Part shown: in pieces, positions 17,721 through 26,365 of the stretch
Position numbering within the stretch: the first letter of the stretch is position 1
How the letters are laid out: each line of letters starts with the position of its first letter
Origin: Planctomycetota bacterium
GTDB lineage: Bacteria > Planctomycetota > Phycisphaerae > Phycisphaerales > UBA1924
DNA: 64,000 nt
Assembly (NCBI GenBank): GCA_018242625.1
Contig: JAFEBO010000006.1
Location: 529,132 to 593,131, forward strand
Direction of reading: 5' to 3'
Position numbers and translations under genes: made by a program
Notes under the pieces: generated by a model
Database searches by the model: none
What the model saw: only the letters and a program-made list of their open reading frames with translations
What the model was told of the DNA's origin: nothing

Positions 17721-17862
17721 CGACCTCCGAAGGGATCCGCGAAGGGGGAGGATACGCCCGGACAGCGCCGGTTTGTTCGAGCCGGGGACGCGCGGCCAGG
17801 CGGCATCGCATGGCGTCCCTCGCGCCGCTTTCGCTCAAAGGTGTGCCGAAAACCCCGCCCGT

Positions 17863-18567
17863 TCAGGCGTGGTCGGGATGGAAGAGCGAGTAATCCTGTC
17901 CCGCCGAACGCACGGCAAAGACCTTGAATCCGGCGGCCTCGAGCGTCGAGATCGCCTTGCGAGTCTTCTCCATGCCGATCGAAGGATGGCGGTGATGGAA
18001 CTCGATCAGAAGCTGGCCGATCTGCACATTTTCACGCACCAGGTCGTCGATCACTCCATACTCCGAACCTTCGATGTCCATCTTCAAGAGGTCCAGCTTC
18101 TTGTGGCCCAGCTCCCGCATGAGCGTTGTGAGCCGCTGCACGGGAAGACGAATCGGTTCGACCTTCTCTCCGAACCGTTCCACGCTCGAATGGGAAACAT
18201 GGCTCGGGTCTCGCGGCGGGAAGAACTCGAGGTTGCCGTCAAAGTCCGCCAGTCCCACGGGGTGGAAGTGAAACTGCTCCGGAAAAGACTGTTTCAACAC
18301 CCAGGCGAGGCTCACCGGCGTTGGATCGAAGGCGTGCACCTCCGTGCTGTAGCGACGGATCAGCTCCAGGTCAAAGGAAACATTGGTCCCGACCCCTACG
18401 CAGTACGCCACCGCCCCGCGCTTGAGCCCGATGTCCAGGATGCTCCAGGATGTTCCCTCGTCCCCAAGCTCGATGCTCGGGTGCTTTTCGACCCGCCCGC
18501 AGACCTCGACAGGGCGGATCATGTCGCGCACCGAGTTCCTTGCGCGGCGAAGAAATGAATGCAGCAT
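17863..18567 (-). CDS. FkbM-family methyltransferase
   Basis: A 234-residue protein. SAM-binding motif I is the [16 protein letters not shown] type found in one FkbM branch, followed by E-V-H-A-F-D-P-T-P as motif II. The signature [16 protein letters not shown] sits around residue 165. It probably O-methylates a sugar of the local glycan. The gene lies 142 bases upstream of ugd on the same strand and diverges from the fucose-synthase-like gene to its right. Confidence 0.88.
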   Translation of the reverse strand: MLHSFLRRARNSVRDMIRPVEVCGRVEKHPSIELGDEGTSWSILDIGLKRGAVAYCVGVGTNVSFDLELIRRYSTEVHAFDPTPVSLAWVLKQSFPEQFHFHPVGLADFDGNLEFFPPRDPSHVSHSSVERFGEKVEPIRLPVQRLTTLMRELGHKKLDLLKMDIEGSEYGVIDDLVRENVQIGQLLIEFHHRHPSIGMEKTRKAISTLEAAGFKVFAVRSAGQDYSLFHPDHA

Positions 18568-18695
18568 GCGTTGAACCCCTTCACTCCCTGAGCGGACCCC
18601 GGTATTTCGGACAGAGCGGGGTCGTCGCCGTGCCCGCGGGCCCGCCCCTTGAAGTGCTTTGCAGAATGAAGGGCCCGTCCTACCCTCTCAAGACT

Positions 18696-19709
18696 ATGTC
18701 AGAAAACACAGCCTCTATTGCGGTTAGTACCTCCCAACCCATCGACTGGAAGTCCGCCCGCGTGATCGTGACGGGCGGCGCGGGATTTCTGGGCAAGGCC
18801 GTCCAGAATTGTCTCGCGCGCCGGGGGGTGAAAAGTGAGAACATCTTCATCCCGCGGCGCAAGGACTTCGACCTCACCGACCGCGCCGACACCGCACGCC
18901 TCTACCGCTCTGCTTTCGGCAAGGACAAGGCCGATGTGGTCATCCATCTCGCCGCGGAAGTCGGCGGCATCGGCGCCAACCAGAAAAACCCCGGCCGCTA
19001 CTTCTTCGCCAACATGGCGATGGCCGTCAATCTCATCGAGGAAGCCCGTCTCGACGGACTGTCCGAGCGCGGCGGCAAGTTCATCCAGACCGGCACCATC
19101 TGCGCCTACCCAAAGTTCGCCGCCATCCCTTTCAAAGAAGACGACCTGTGGAGCGGATACCCGGAAGAGACCAACGCTCCCTACGGAGTCGCCAAGAAAG
19201 CCGCCTGGCAGATGCTCGACGCGTACAAGCTCCAGTACGGCTTCCGCAGCGCCTTCATTCTCCCCGTCAATCTCTACGGCCCGCACGATAACTTCGACCT
19301 GCAGAGCAGCCACGTGATCCCCGCCCTCATCCGCAAGTGCATCGAAGCGCAGCAGCGCGGCGACCGGGAAATCGTCTGCTGGGGCACCGGCAGCGCCAGC
19401 CGCGAGTTCCTTTATGTCGACGACGCAGCCGAAGGCATCTGCCGCGCCGCCGACGTCATGGTGGACCCCGACCCGATCAACCTGGGCGCGAGCTTTGAAA
19501 TCAAGATCAAGGATCTGGTCGAACTCATCGTGAAGCTGACGGGTTTCAAGGGCGGCATCACGTGGGATACCACCAAGCCCGACGGCCAGCCGCGCCGCAA
19601 ACTCTCTGTCGACAAGGCCGGAAAGCTCCTGGGCTGGAAGAGCCAGGTCGGATTTGAAGAAGGCCTGAAGCGCACGATCGACTGGTACCGGGCCAATCCG
19701 AGCCGGTAA
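18696..19709 (+). CDS. NAD(P)-dependent epimerase, GDP-L-fucose synthase-like
   Basis: A protein of about 337 residues of the extended SDR family. It shows the glycine-rich N-terminus [12 protein letters not shown], a Y-x-x-x-K catalytic pair in [11 protein letters not shown], and features shared with GDP-L-fucose synthase (Fcl/WcaG): [22 protein letters not shown], and [10 protein letters not shown]. Fcl converts GDP-4-keto-6-deoxymannose to GDP-L-fucose. The partner dehydratase Gmd is not in the window, so the exact substrate is uncertain. ATG 18696 is used; the frame is open further upstream without a family-like sequence. It starts a plus-strand run of sugar-modification genes. Confidence 0.83.
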   Translation: MSENTASIAVSTSQPIDWKSARVIVTGGAGFLGKAVQNCLARRGVKSENIFIPRRKDFDLTDRADTARLYRSAFGKDKADVVIHLAAEVGGIGANQKNPGRYFFANMAMAVNLIEEARLDGLSERGGKFIQTGTICAYPKFAAIPFKEDDLWSGYPEETNAPYGVAKKAAWQMLDAYKLQYGFRSAFILPVNLYGPHDNFDLQSSHVIPALIRKCIEAQQRGDREIVCWGTGSASREFLYVDDAAEGICRAADVMVDPDPINLGASFEIKIKDLVELIVKLTGFKGGITWDTTKPDGQPRRKLSVDKAGKLLGWKSQVGFEEGLKRTIDWYRANPSR

Positions 19710-19804
19710 CCTTTCGCACCTCGCACACAACTCCGGAATTTCGCGCTTTTGCGCTTGTGCCGCAACGGTCATGCGTCATACTGCCCTTGAAAGCAGCGAC
19801 GACC

Positions 19805-20539
19805 ATGAGCCAAACCACACTTCAGGACAGACTCCAGCAGGCGTACAACACCAAGTACCCCGGAGAGAAGCTGCCCCCGCCCACCCTCCTCCGCCCCGAC
19901 GCTGTCACCACCAACCGCAACGACGACGTGGCCCGGCTCATCCGCGGCCTGCGCGGCCGCGTCCTTGAGATCGGCTGCAACACCGGCTCTCTCTCCGCCG
20001 CTCTCGCTCCTCAGTTTGACCACATCAGCGGGATCGATATCTCCAGCACCGCCGTCGAGGCCGCCAACCGACGCATCGCCGAAGATCCCTCCCTGCAGGG
20101 CAAGCTGGATTTTCGGGTTGCGAGCGCCGATCAGCCGCTCCCTTTCGCCGATGAATCCTTCGACGTCGTTCTGGCCATTGCCGTCCTCGAACACCTCGTC
20201 TTCATTTACGAAGCGCTGGACGAATGGCACCGGGTCTGCAAGCCCGGCGGTCACCTGATCCTGTGCGTGCCCAACATGGCGTACATCAAGCACGTGGTCG
20301 ACCTGTTCTTCGGTCGGCAGCCACTTACCGGCAGCCCGACACGCGATGCCGCCTACTGCCGCGAGCACGGCTGGGACGGCCATCACCTGCACTATTTCAC
20401 AAAGTCCTCCCTCACCGGCCTTCTGCGCCATGTCGGCTTTGAGCCCGAGGTCTGGACGGGCGACGGCCGATACGCCAAGTACCGGCGCTGGTACATCAAC
20501 TTTGTCGGCTGCCTCACGGTCCGGGCCCGCAGGCTCTAG
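19805..20539 (+). CDS. Class I SAM-dependent methyltransferase
   Basis: A protein of about 244 residues, start ATG 19805. The Rossmann-like core shows motif I V-L-E-I-G-C-N-T-G-S-L-S near residue 57, and F-D-V-V-L-A-I-A-V-L-E-H-L as motif IV with the L-E-H-L often seen in the Methyltransf_11 group. W-H-R-V-C-K-P-G-G-H-L-I-L-C-V-P follows as the next strand. This family methylates many small substrates; placed between a sugar epimerase and acyltransferases, a sugar or glycan substrate is likely. It follows the epimerase gene by 95 bases on the same strand. Confidence 0.85.
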   Translation: MSQTTLQDRLQQAYNTKYPGEKLPPPTLLRPDAVTTNRNDDVARLIRGLRGRVLEIGCNTGSLSAALAPQFDHISGIDISSTAVEAANRRIAEDPSLQGKLDFRVASADQPLPFADESFDVVLAIAVLEHLVFIYEALDEWHRVCKPGGHLILCVPNMAYIKHVVDLFFGRQPLTGSPTRDAAYCREHGWDGHHLHYFTKSSLTGLLRHVGFEPEVWTGDGRYAKYRRWYINFVGCLTVRARRL

Positions 20540-20569
20540 CCCGGATGCCGGGCTCCCTCTCTGCCGATA

Positions 20570-21142
20570 ATGGAGAGCATGCAGACCGGCACGAGCACGA
20601 ACCAGGCCCAGGCAGTCCCCGTCGGCAGCACCTGGGGCCTCAAGAAGAACATCATCCGGGTCTTCTGGATGCTGATCGGGCGCACCCTGCAGCACGCGAG
20701 CCCGACCGGGGCGCACGGCTACCGCTGCCTGGTGCTCCGGCTCTTTGGAGCCAAGATCGGCCGCAACGTCCGCATCGCCCGCGATTGCCGCATCGATATC
20801 CCCTGGACCCTCGAGATCGCGGACAACGTGACGGTGGGCGACCGGGCGATCCTTTACTCGCTCGGGCCCATCCGCATCGGCGAGGGCACGGTCATCGAGC
20901 GCTTCGCCCACCTCTGCGCCGGTTCGCATGATTACACCCGGCGCACGTTCGACCTGACCCGCCCGCCCATCACGGTCGGCCGGGGCTGCTTCATCGGCAC
21001 CGACGCTTTCATCGGCCCCGGTGTCACGCTCGGCGACGGATCCATCATCGAACCCCGCGCCAGCCTTTTCAAAGGCGCCGAAGCCGGTGCCCGCTACGCC
21101 GGAAACCCGGCCCGCAAAGCCGAACCTCAGGGGGCTTCATGA
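20570..21142 (+). CDS. Hexapeptide-repeat acyltransferase (WcaF-like)
   Basis: A 190-residue left-handed beta-helix protein. After an N-terminal helix region (K-K-N-I-I-R-V-F-W-M-L) the hexapeptide repeats begin at G-A-K-I-G-R-N-V-R-I-A and continue through I-T-V-G-R-G-C-F-I-G-T-D-A-F-I-G-P-G-V-T-L-G-D-G-S-I. The catalytic-type histidine is probably in C-A-G-S-H-D-Y. This layout matches colanic-acid-type WcaF acetyltransferases. It would O-acetylate a sugar of the exported polysaccharide. Its last four bases, ATGA (21139-21142), overlap the start of a second acyltransferase, so the pair is translationally coupled. Confidence 0.88.
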   Translation: MESMQTGTSTNQAQAVPVGSTWGLKKNIIRVFWMLIGRTLQHASPTGAHGYRCLVLRLFGAKIGRNVRIARDCRIDIPWTLEIADNVTVGDRAILYSLGPIRIGEGTVIERFAHLCAGSHDYTRRTFDLTRPPITVGRGCFIGTDAFIGPGVTLGDGSIIEPRASLFKGAEAGARYAGNPARKAEPQGAS

Positions 21143-21630
21143 GTCTTCGCGCCCTCCTCTGGAGTCTCCTGGGCCGGCACGCTTTCGCCTGGACTTTCCA
21201 CAACTGGTACGGCGCGCGCCGGAACATTCTCCGCGTCTTTGGTGCCAAGCTCACCGCGACCAGCAAGCAGCGCCCGACGTGCACCATCACCTGCCCCTGG
21301 AATCTCACGATGGGGGTGGAGAGTGCCATCGGCGATTACGCATTCATCGACAGCGATCAGCCGGTCTCCATCGGCGACTACTGCACCGTCAGCCAGTACG
21401 CCAAGGTCCTCACGCGTGCTCGCGTGCCCGGTTCCGAGTTGCGAGCCCCCATCCGCATCGAGACCGACGCGTGGGTTGCCGCCGATTCAATCGTCTTCCC
21501 GGGTGTGACCCTCGGACCCGGGGCGATCCTGGGTTCGCGTGCCGCGGCCATGAGAGACCTCTCAGCCTGGACCATTTTCGGGGGAGAGCCCCTCCGCGCC
21601 ATCGGTGCCCGGCCCCGCGTCGACCTTTAG
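21139..21630 (+). CDS. Hexapeptide-repeat acyltransferase (second of pair)
   Basis: A 163-residue left-handed beta-helix protein of the same general type as its upstream neighbour but clearly different in sequence. Repeats include G-V-E-S-A-I-G-D-Y-A-F-I-D, P-V-S-I-G-D-Y-C-T-V-S and A-D-S-I-V-F-P-G-V-T-L-G-P-G-A-I-L-G. The usual active-site histidine is not obvious; at the equivalent turn it reads S-Q-Y-A-K-V. The pair may therefore form a catalytic and non-catalytic set, or the two may act on different positions. It starts at ATG 21139 inside the stop of the previous gene. Confidence 0.85.
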   Translation: MSLRALLWSLLGRHAFAWTFHNWYGARRNILRVFGAKLTATSKQRPTCTITCPWNLTMGVESAIGDYAFIDSDQPVSIGDYCTVSQYAKVLTRARVPGSELRAPIRIETDAWVAADSIVFPGVTLGPGAILGSRAAAMRDLSAWTIFGGEPLRAIGARPRVDL

Positions 21631-21682
21631 CCAATTCTTTTTTTGTGAGAACCTGCGGCGGACCCGGGGCGTTGGATAAACG

Positions 21683-21710
21683 TTGGGCGCCGCCCGGCCG
21701 ATGCTATAGT
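21683..21710 (+). promoter_or_regulatory. Possible promoter for the SDR gene
   Basis: TATAGT at 21705-21710 matches the -10 consensus at five of six positions. TTGGGC at 21683-21688 is a weak -35 with a 16-base spacer. The element lies 55 bases before GTG 21766, in a 135-base gap that follows a T-run at about 21637. Confidence 0.35.
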
Positions 21711-21765
21711 CCTGTCCACGCTCGGCCGCTAGGCTCCTGCGTGGGGGTGAATTGGAGACGGAGTC

Positions 21766-22854
21766 GTGCGGATCTGCATCCCCGGCGGTTCGGGCTTCAT
21801 CGGCCGCTATTTCCATGAGCAATTGACGGCCAAGGGCCACGAAGTGGTCATCTTGGATCTCGTCAAACCAGAATGGGATATCGGACGTTCACCTTTTTTT
21901 CACGGTGACATCCGGGATCCTCAGATCGTCCAGCGGGCCATCCGCGGCTGCGACCGCGTGCTCAACCTGGCCGCCGCCCACCACGATTTTGGCATCAGCG
22001 AGAAGACGTTCTTCGATGTGAACGAGAACGGTGCGCGGGTCCTGTGCGAGGCGATGGACAAAGAAAGCGTTCGCGAGCTGGGGTTCTACTCCACGGTCGC
22101 GGTCTTCGGGAGCGCTCCCGAGCCTCACACAGAAGACGCCCCCAAGCAGCCCGAGTCCAACTACGGCAAGAGCAAGCTCGCGGCAGAAAAGGTGTACGAG
22201 CCTTGGGTGAAGAAGGGCGAGGGGCGCCGGGCGCTCATCATCCGCCCGACCGTGACCTTCGGCCCGCGCAACTTCGCGAACATGTACTCGCTCATCCGGC
22301 AGGTTCAGAGCGGCAAGTTCGTGCTGGTGGGCGACGGCGAGAACATCAAGAGCCTGTCCTACGTCGAGAACATCGTCGACGCCACGATCTTCCTGTGGAT
22401 GCGCGAGCAGCGCGAGAATTGGGGCGTGTACCACTTCGTGGACAAGCCGGATCTCAAGAGCATCGAGATCACGCAGCAGGTCTACCGCTCGCTGGGAAAA
22501 AACCCGCCCGGGTTCCGCATCCCGCTCGGATTCGCGTGCCTGCTGGCGCTGCCCTTCGACATCGTGATCAAGCTGACGGGCAAAAACCTGCCGGTGAGCA
22601 GCGCCCGCATCAAGAAGCTCTTCGCGATGCAGACGAAGTTCGAGGCGCAGAAGGTTCTGGACGCGGGTTTCAAATCAAAGATTCCGCTGACGGGTCCGGA
22701 CGGCGCGATCGACCGGATGGTGAAGTGGTACTTGGCCGAGGGCCAACACAAGAAGGCCGTGTGGCATCTGCCGCCGCCCGAGGTCCAGAAGTTCAGCGAT
22801 GGCGAGCCGGCGACCGGGAATGCTCCGGCGCGCAGTGCTGTGAGCGCGGCCTGA
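21766..22854 (+). CDS. NAD-dependent epimerase/dehydratase (extended SDR)
   Basis: A 362-residue protein. GTG 21766 is preceded by GGAG and begins directly with the NAD-binding motif R-I-C-I-P-G-G-S-G-F-I-G. The catalytic Y-x-x-x-K is S-N-Y-G-K-S-K-L-A-A-E, and R-P-T-V-T-F-G-P-R-N-F-A-N follows as the substrate region. The C-terminal part has a hydrophobic segment around residue 260 (L-G-F-A-C-L-L-A-L-P-F-D-I-V), which suggests membrane association and resembles the 3-beta-HSD/sterol-dehydrogenase-like SDR branch. It closes the plus-strand polysaccharide run and converges with the M48 protease gene. A nucleotide-sugar or lipid-linked-sugar substrate is plausible but not proven. Confidence 0.83.
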   Translation: MRICIPGGSGFIGRYFHEQLTAKGHEVVILDLVKPEWDIGRSPFFHGDIRDPQIVQRAIRGCDRVLNLAAAHHDFGISEKTFFDVNENGARVLCEAMDKESVRELGFYSTVAVFGSAPEPHTEDAPKQPESNYGKSKLAAEKVYEPWVKKGEGRRALIIRPTVTFGPRNFANMYSLIRQVQSGKFVLVGDGENIKSLSYVENIVDATIFLWMREQRENWGVYHFVDKPDLKSIEITQQVYRSLGKNPPGFRIPLGFACLLALPFDIVIKLTGKNLPVSSARIKKLFAMQTKFEAQKVLDAGFKSKIPLTGPDGAIDRMVKWYLAEGQHKKAVWHLPPPEVQKFSDGEPATGNAPARSAVSAA

Positions 22855-22863
22855 GCGCCCCTG

Positions 22864-24189
22864 TCAGTGGGCCGTGTTCTCGGCTTTCCACGTCATCGAA
22901 CGCAGGATGCGGTCGTAGCCGCTGGGGTGGTCGTAGAAAATAAACTCTTCCCACGGGCCCGGCTTCATCTTGCGGTATTCGGCGAGTTTGATCGCCGCCT
23001 CGGCCATTCCGTCGGGCTCGCGGGCCGCGTTGAGGCCGAACGCGTCCGCCTCCGCCTCGTGCATCCGGATGATCGTGTTGATCACCGGCGTCAGCACGAA
23101 GACGCACGACGACATGAGCAGCACGATGAGCGGCAGCCCCGCCGGATCGGAGATCGATTCGATCCCGAACCGCGTGCGCAGGCGTTCGAAGCCCCAGGCG
23201 GTCGCCGCGAAGGAAATCAGGAACACAATCCCGAGCATCAGAACCAGCTTGTACACGTGGTTCATGACGTAGTGCCCCATCTCGTGCCCCAGCACGGCGC
23301 GGACCGCGCCGGGTGAGCAGCGCGTCAGCAGATTGTCGGTCATCGAGATGCGCATGGTGCCCAGCGCGCCGCTCACATTGGCGCTGATGCGGTTGGACTG
23401 CTTGGACTCGTCGAAAACATACACGTTTTCCGCCGGGATGCGGTTGGCCCGCGCAAGGCTCAGGATCGGCTCGCGCACCGCGGGATCGTCCAGCACTTTG
23501 TACCTGTTGAACAGCGGCGAGATGAAGACGGGGGCGATCGTGACGACAAAGAGAAGGAACAGAGTCGTTCCCGCGCCGGCCCAGAGCCACCACGCGCCCC
23601 GCACCTTGCGAAGCATCAGGTAGAGCAGAAACACGGCGATCCCGCCCAGCACGGCGTTCACCAAGAGCCCGATGGCCTGTTCGCCCAGCCACTGACCCAG
23701 CGGTTCGACCATGAGCCCATACGCGTGCTCGCGATAGAAATCCTCGTAGATCGTCAAAGGAAAAGTCAGCGCTGTGACAATCACGAGGTAGCACGCGCCG
23801 TACACGAGCGGCTGGAGCCAGCGAAAACGCGTCAGCCGCTCGGCCAGCCGCCGGATCCGCACCGAAAGCCCCGAAGCAAGGAGCCCCAGCGAGATCGCCG
23901 CCGACAGCAGGAAACCCCACAGCCGCAGCCAATAACCCCCTTCGAAATACGCGTCGGACTTGGCCCGCTGGTCCGCGGGGATCGTCGCCAGATACGCATC
24001 CGTGGCGGCGATCGGATCAAACGGCTTGCCCGCAGCCGCCTGCGCCGCCGGAGGAATGACAAAGGCCGGTGCCGGACCGGCGGACGCGGGGTTGGAAGTG
24101 GGGGCGGGGGTGGGGGATTCGTTCTTTGGATCGGCCGCTCGTGCAAAGGGCAGCAGCAGCGACAGCACAACCACGAAAGCAAGTGTCAT
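22864..24189 (-). CDS. M48-family membrane metalloprotease (Ste24/CAAX-protease-like)
   Basis: A protein of about 441 residues. The start ATG 24189 gives a signal-like N-terminus M-T-L-A-F-V-V-V-L-S-L-L-L-P-F-A-R-A-A; the longer frame to 24339 has no such signal. A Pro/Ala-rich linker of about 50 residues precedes a polytopic domain with helices near residues 100-120, 145-170 and 190-245. The zinc-protease motif H-E-M-G-H-Y-V-M-N-H is near residue 300 and the third zinc ligand is in H-E-A-E-A-D-A-F. The order matches Ste24-type M48 peptidases, which cleave membrane proteins or peptides. The substrate is unknown. It converges on the SDR gene with a 9-base gap. Confidence 0.9.
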   Translation of the reverse strand: MTLAFVVVLSLLLPFARAADPKNESPTPAPTSNPASAGPAPAFVIPPAAQAAAGKPFDPIAATDAYLATIPADQRAKSDAYFEGGYWLRLWGFLLSAAISLGLLASGLSVRIRRLAERLTRFRWLQPLVYGACYLVIVTALTFPLTIYEDFYREHAYGLMVEPLGQWLGEQAIGLLVNAVLGGIAVFLLYLMLRKVRGAWWLWAGAGTTLFLLFVVTIAPVFISPLFNRYKVLDDPAVREPILSLARANRIPAENVYVFDESKQSNRISANVSGALGTMRISMTDNLLTRCSPGAVRAVLGHEMGHYVMNHVYKLVLMLGIVFLISFAATAWGFERLRTRFGIESISDPAGLPLIVLLMSSCVFVLTPVINTIIRMHEAEADAFGLNAAREPDGMAEAAIKLAEYRKMKPGPWEEFIFYDHPSGYDRILRSMTWKAENTAH

Positions 24190-24289
24190 TCGCAATTGAC
24201 AACCCCTTTGAGAGCAGAATCGGTGCAGCGAATCATTGGGAATCGGCGAGCGATTCTTTCTCCGCAATCCCGCTCCCGCCGGGGACGTC

Positions 24290-25153
24290 TTAGCGACGCC
24301 GGCGTGCGAAGAGCGGCAAACCCGCCAAAGCGATGCCACTCAGCCCGGGCGCCGGAATCGCGTTGATGATCACATCATCCAGCACCAGTTCGCTCGTAAA
24401 GGCCCCCGTGGGCTGGCCGTTCACATCCGGCCACTGCTTGAGGTGCCCCCAGTTGATGAACTCGATCGTGACCGGGGCCAGCGGGTTGAGCGGCGTGAAC
24501 TGAAACTCAAACCGATGCGATGCGCCGAGCGCCGACATGCCGCCCGGGCACGTGAGGTACTGGATCGGATCGCCCGCCAGCACGTTAGTGACCCGCAGGC
24601 CGAAGATGCCGTCGGCCCAGGAAGCAAAGGCCGCGTTCTCTCCCGAGGCCCAGAAAGACAGGATGTACGTCGCGGCGGGGCTGGCGTTGGTCGCGACCGT
24701 CTGCGAAAGCGTTACCGGCGAGCCGAACACCGGAGAAAATGTCGGAGTGCCGGAGAACGAGACGGTTCCGTTCGCGTTCCATGTCGGTGTCTTGTCGATG
24801 TCCGTGAAGTTGTTGCCGAAATACAGGCCGTTCTGCCCGTCCGGAAGATTGTCGCTCAGCGCAACCTGATACGGGCCCGCGCCCGTCCCGCCCCAGTAGG
24901 CGTACGCGTTGCTCGAGCCCGAAGAAGTCCATCCTGGAGGCACCGCAAACGGCGTCAGGCTTGTGCCCGTTGCCCAGGCCACCGTCGTGTTGATCGCCGG
25001 CGCACCGGTCTCGAACGAGCCGTTGGTCACGAGGTTGCCGACGTGCGTGCCCTGCTGCGGGCCGCTCAGGATCGACAGCGAAGCCAGTGAAATCGGGGCG
25101 GCGCTCACAAGCACCACGAGGGCGGCAATGCCGCGGCGGGACGTTCCATTCAT
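24290..25153 (-). CDS. Secreted protein with PEP-CTERM-like sorting tail
   Basis: A protein of about 287 residues. ATG 25153 has GGGAGAGAG upstream and starts a signal peptide (MNGTSRRGIAALVVLVSAAP). The body is a single beta-rich domain containing N-G-S-F-E-T-G-A near residue 35 and W-T-S-S-G-S-S-N-A-Y, which resembles carbohydrate-binding or DUF642/choice-of-anchor extracellular domains. The C-terminus P-A-P-G-L-S-G-I-A-L-A-G-L-P-L-F-A-R-R-R-R is a short Pro motif, a hydrophobic stretch and an Arg cluster. That is the organisation of PEP-CTERM exosortase signals. No exosortase is in the window. It is not dockerin-tagged, unlike the other secreted proteins here. Confidence 0.8.
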   Translation of the reverse strand: MNGTSRRGIAALVVLVSAAPISLASLSILSGPQQGTHVGNLVTNGSFETGAPAINTTVAWATGTSLTPFAVPPGWTSSGSSNAYAYWGGTGAGPYQVALSDNLPDGQNGLYFGNNFTDIDKTPTWNANGTVSFSGTPTFSPVFGSPVTLSQTVATNASPAATYILSFWASGENAAFASWADGIFGLRVTNVLAGDPIQYLTCPGGMSALGASHRFEFQFTPLNPLAPVTIEFINWGHLKQWPDVNGQPTGAFTSELVLDDVIINAIPAPGLSGIALAGLPLFARRRR

Positions 25154-25301
25154 GATGTCTCTCTCCCACGGGAAGGGGCGGAATCTTCCCAAATCCAGCC
25201 TATCAAACCCGTTGCTCGCCTCCAAGGGGAATTTCAGCATCCTGCCGGTGCGGCCGTACGCCCCGGGGCCTGCTCTTCACACCACCCTGCTAGGCTCGGG
25301 C

Positions 25302-25757
25302 ATGCAGATCCATCATCTCACCCCGATCCTGAATGTGAGCGACGTGGACGCGAGCATCGCGTGGTTCGAGAAATGGGGCTGGCGCCGGTGCTGGGCGTGG
25401 TATGACCAGGTGATGATGATGGACGGCGATCCCCGCTTCGAGGCACTGAAAAACAGCGGCAAAGCCGGCACGCCGAGCTTCGCCGCCGTGGGCGCGGGCC
25501 ATTCAGAAGTCTTTCTCTGCCGCGACGGTCAGGGAGGAAAGGGCTTGCCCGATTCCACCGACTACGAGGCCGGCTCGCGCGGCGTGTGGATGAGCATCTT
25601 TGTCGAGGGTGTCGACGAGATTCACCAGCAATGCAAGGCCGCCGGCCTGACCGTGCTCATGCTTCCCACCAACGAGCCCTGGGGCATGCGCGAGTTCCAT
25701 CTCCAGCACCCCGACGGTCACGTCTTCCGCGTTGGCCAGGGAGTTTCTCAGGGCTGA
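25302..25757 (+). CDS. VOC / glyoxalase-like protein
   Basis: A 151-residue protein from ATG 25302. The opening M-Q-I-H-H-L-T-P-I-L-N-V-S-D-V-D-A-S-I-A-W-F-E-K-W-G-W is the classic first beta-alpha module of the vicinal-oxygen-chelate fold. The second module ends in P-D-G-H-V-F-R-V-G-Q, where family metal ligands usually lie. Members include glyoxalase I, extradiol dioxygenases and antibiotic-binding proteins; the specific role is not determined. The frame is open well upstream, but homology-like sequence starts here. The flavoprotein gene begins 17 bases later, so the two may form an operon. Confidence 0.82.
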   Translation: MQIHHLTPILNVSDVDASIAWFEKWGWRRCWAWYDQVMMMDGDPRFEALKNSGKAGTPSFAAVGAGHSEVFLCRDGQGGKGLPDSTDYEAGSRGVWMSIFVEGVDEIHQQCKAAGLTVLMLPTNEPWGMREFHLQHPDGHVFRVGQGVSQG

Positions 25758-25774
25758 TTTCGCTACGCTCAGCC

Positions 25775-26356
25775 ATGGCGAAACGGATCTTTGTTCTGTG
25801 CGGCAATCCGGTCTCCGGCAGTCTCTGCGAAGAGTTCGCGCGCTCCTACGCAGCGGGCGCCTCACAGGGAGGGCACGAGTGCCGCTGCTCGTTCGTCGGT
25901 CAGCTCCGGTTCGATCCCAATTTGCGCTACGGCTATCACCAGCGCCTGGAACTCGAGCCCGACCTGCTCGCGGCGCAGGAGTCCATGCGCTGGGCGCAGC
26001 ACCTGGTCTTTATCTATCCAACCTGGTGGGGCTCGCTTCCGGCGCTGATGAAGGGGTTCATCGACCGGACCTTTCTGCCCGAATTCGCCTTCCGCTACCG
26101 GCCGGGCTCGGTGTTCTGGGACAAACTGCTCAAAGGCCGCAGCGCGCGGCTGATAGTCACGATGGATGCGCCCTGGTGGTGGGACACCATCGTGAACGGC
26201 GCCACCTCGCGCCACACCATGGCCGCCCCGGTTCTCAAGTTCAGCGGTGTGCGCCCCGTCCGACAGACAGTCTTCGATCAGGTGCGCCGCTCAACCCCCG
26301 AGAAACGCGCCGCATGGATCGAGCGGGTCAGGCAGATGGGCGCCTCGGCCGGCTGA
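25775..26356 (+). CDS. NAD(P)H-dependent oxidoreductase, flavodoxin-like fold
   Basis: A 193-residue protein from ATG 25775. F-V-L-C-G-N-P-V-S-G-S-L-C is the phosphate loop for FMN or FAD. F-I-Y-P-T-W-W-G-S-L-P-A-L-M-K-G-F-I-D-R-T-F matches the conserved W-W-x-x-P-x-x-x-K-G-x-x-D-R region of the NQO1/KefF/MdaB quinone-reductase family. Such enzymes carry out two-electron reduction of quinones or act as regulators of Kef potassium channels. It sits directly downstream of the VOC gene, suggesting a joint detoxification role; that link is inference. Confidence 0.87.
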   Translation: MAKRIFVLCGNPVSGSLCEEFARSYAAGASQGGHECRCSFVGQLRFDPNLRYGYHQRLELEPDLLAAQESMRWAQHLVFIYPTWWGSLPALMKGFIDRTFLPEFAFRYRPGSVFWDKLLKGRSARLIVTMDAPWWWDTIVNGATSRHTMAAPVLKFSGVRPVRQTVFDQVRRSTPEKRAAWIERVRQMGASAG

Positions 26357-26365
26357 GTCCTGCGA

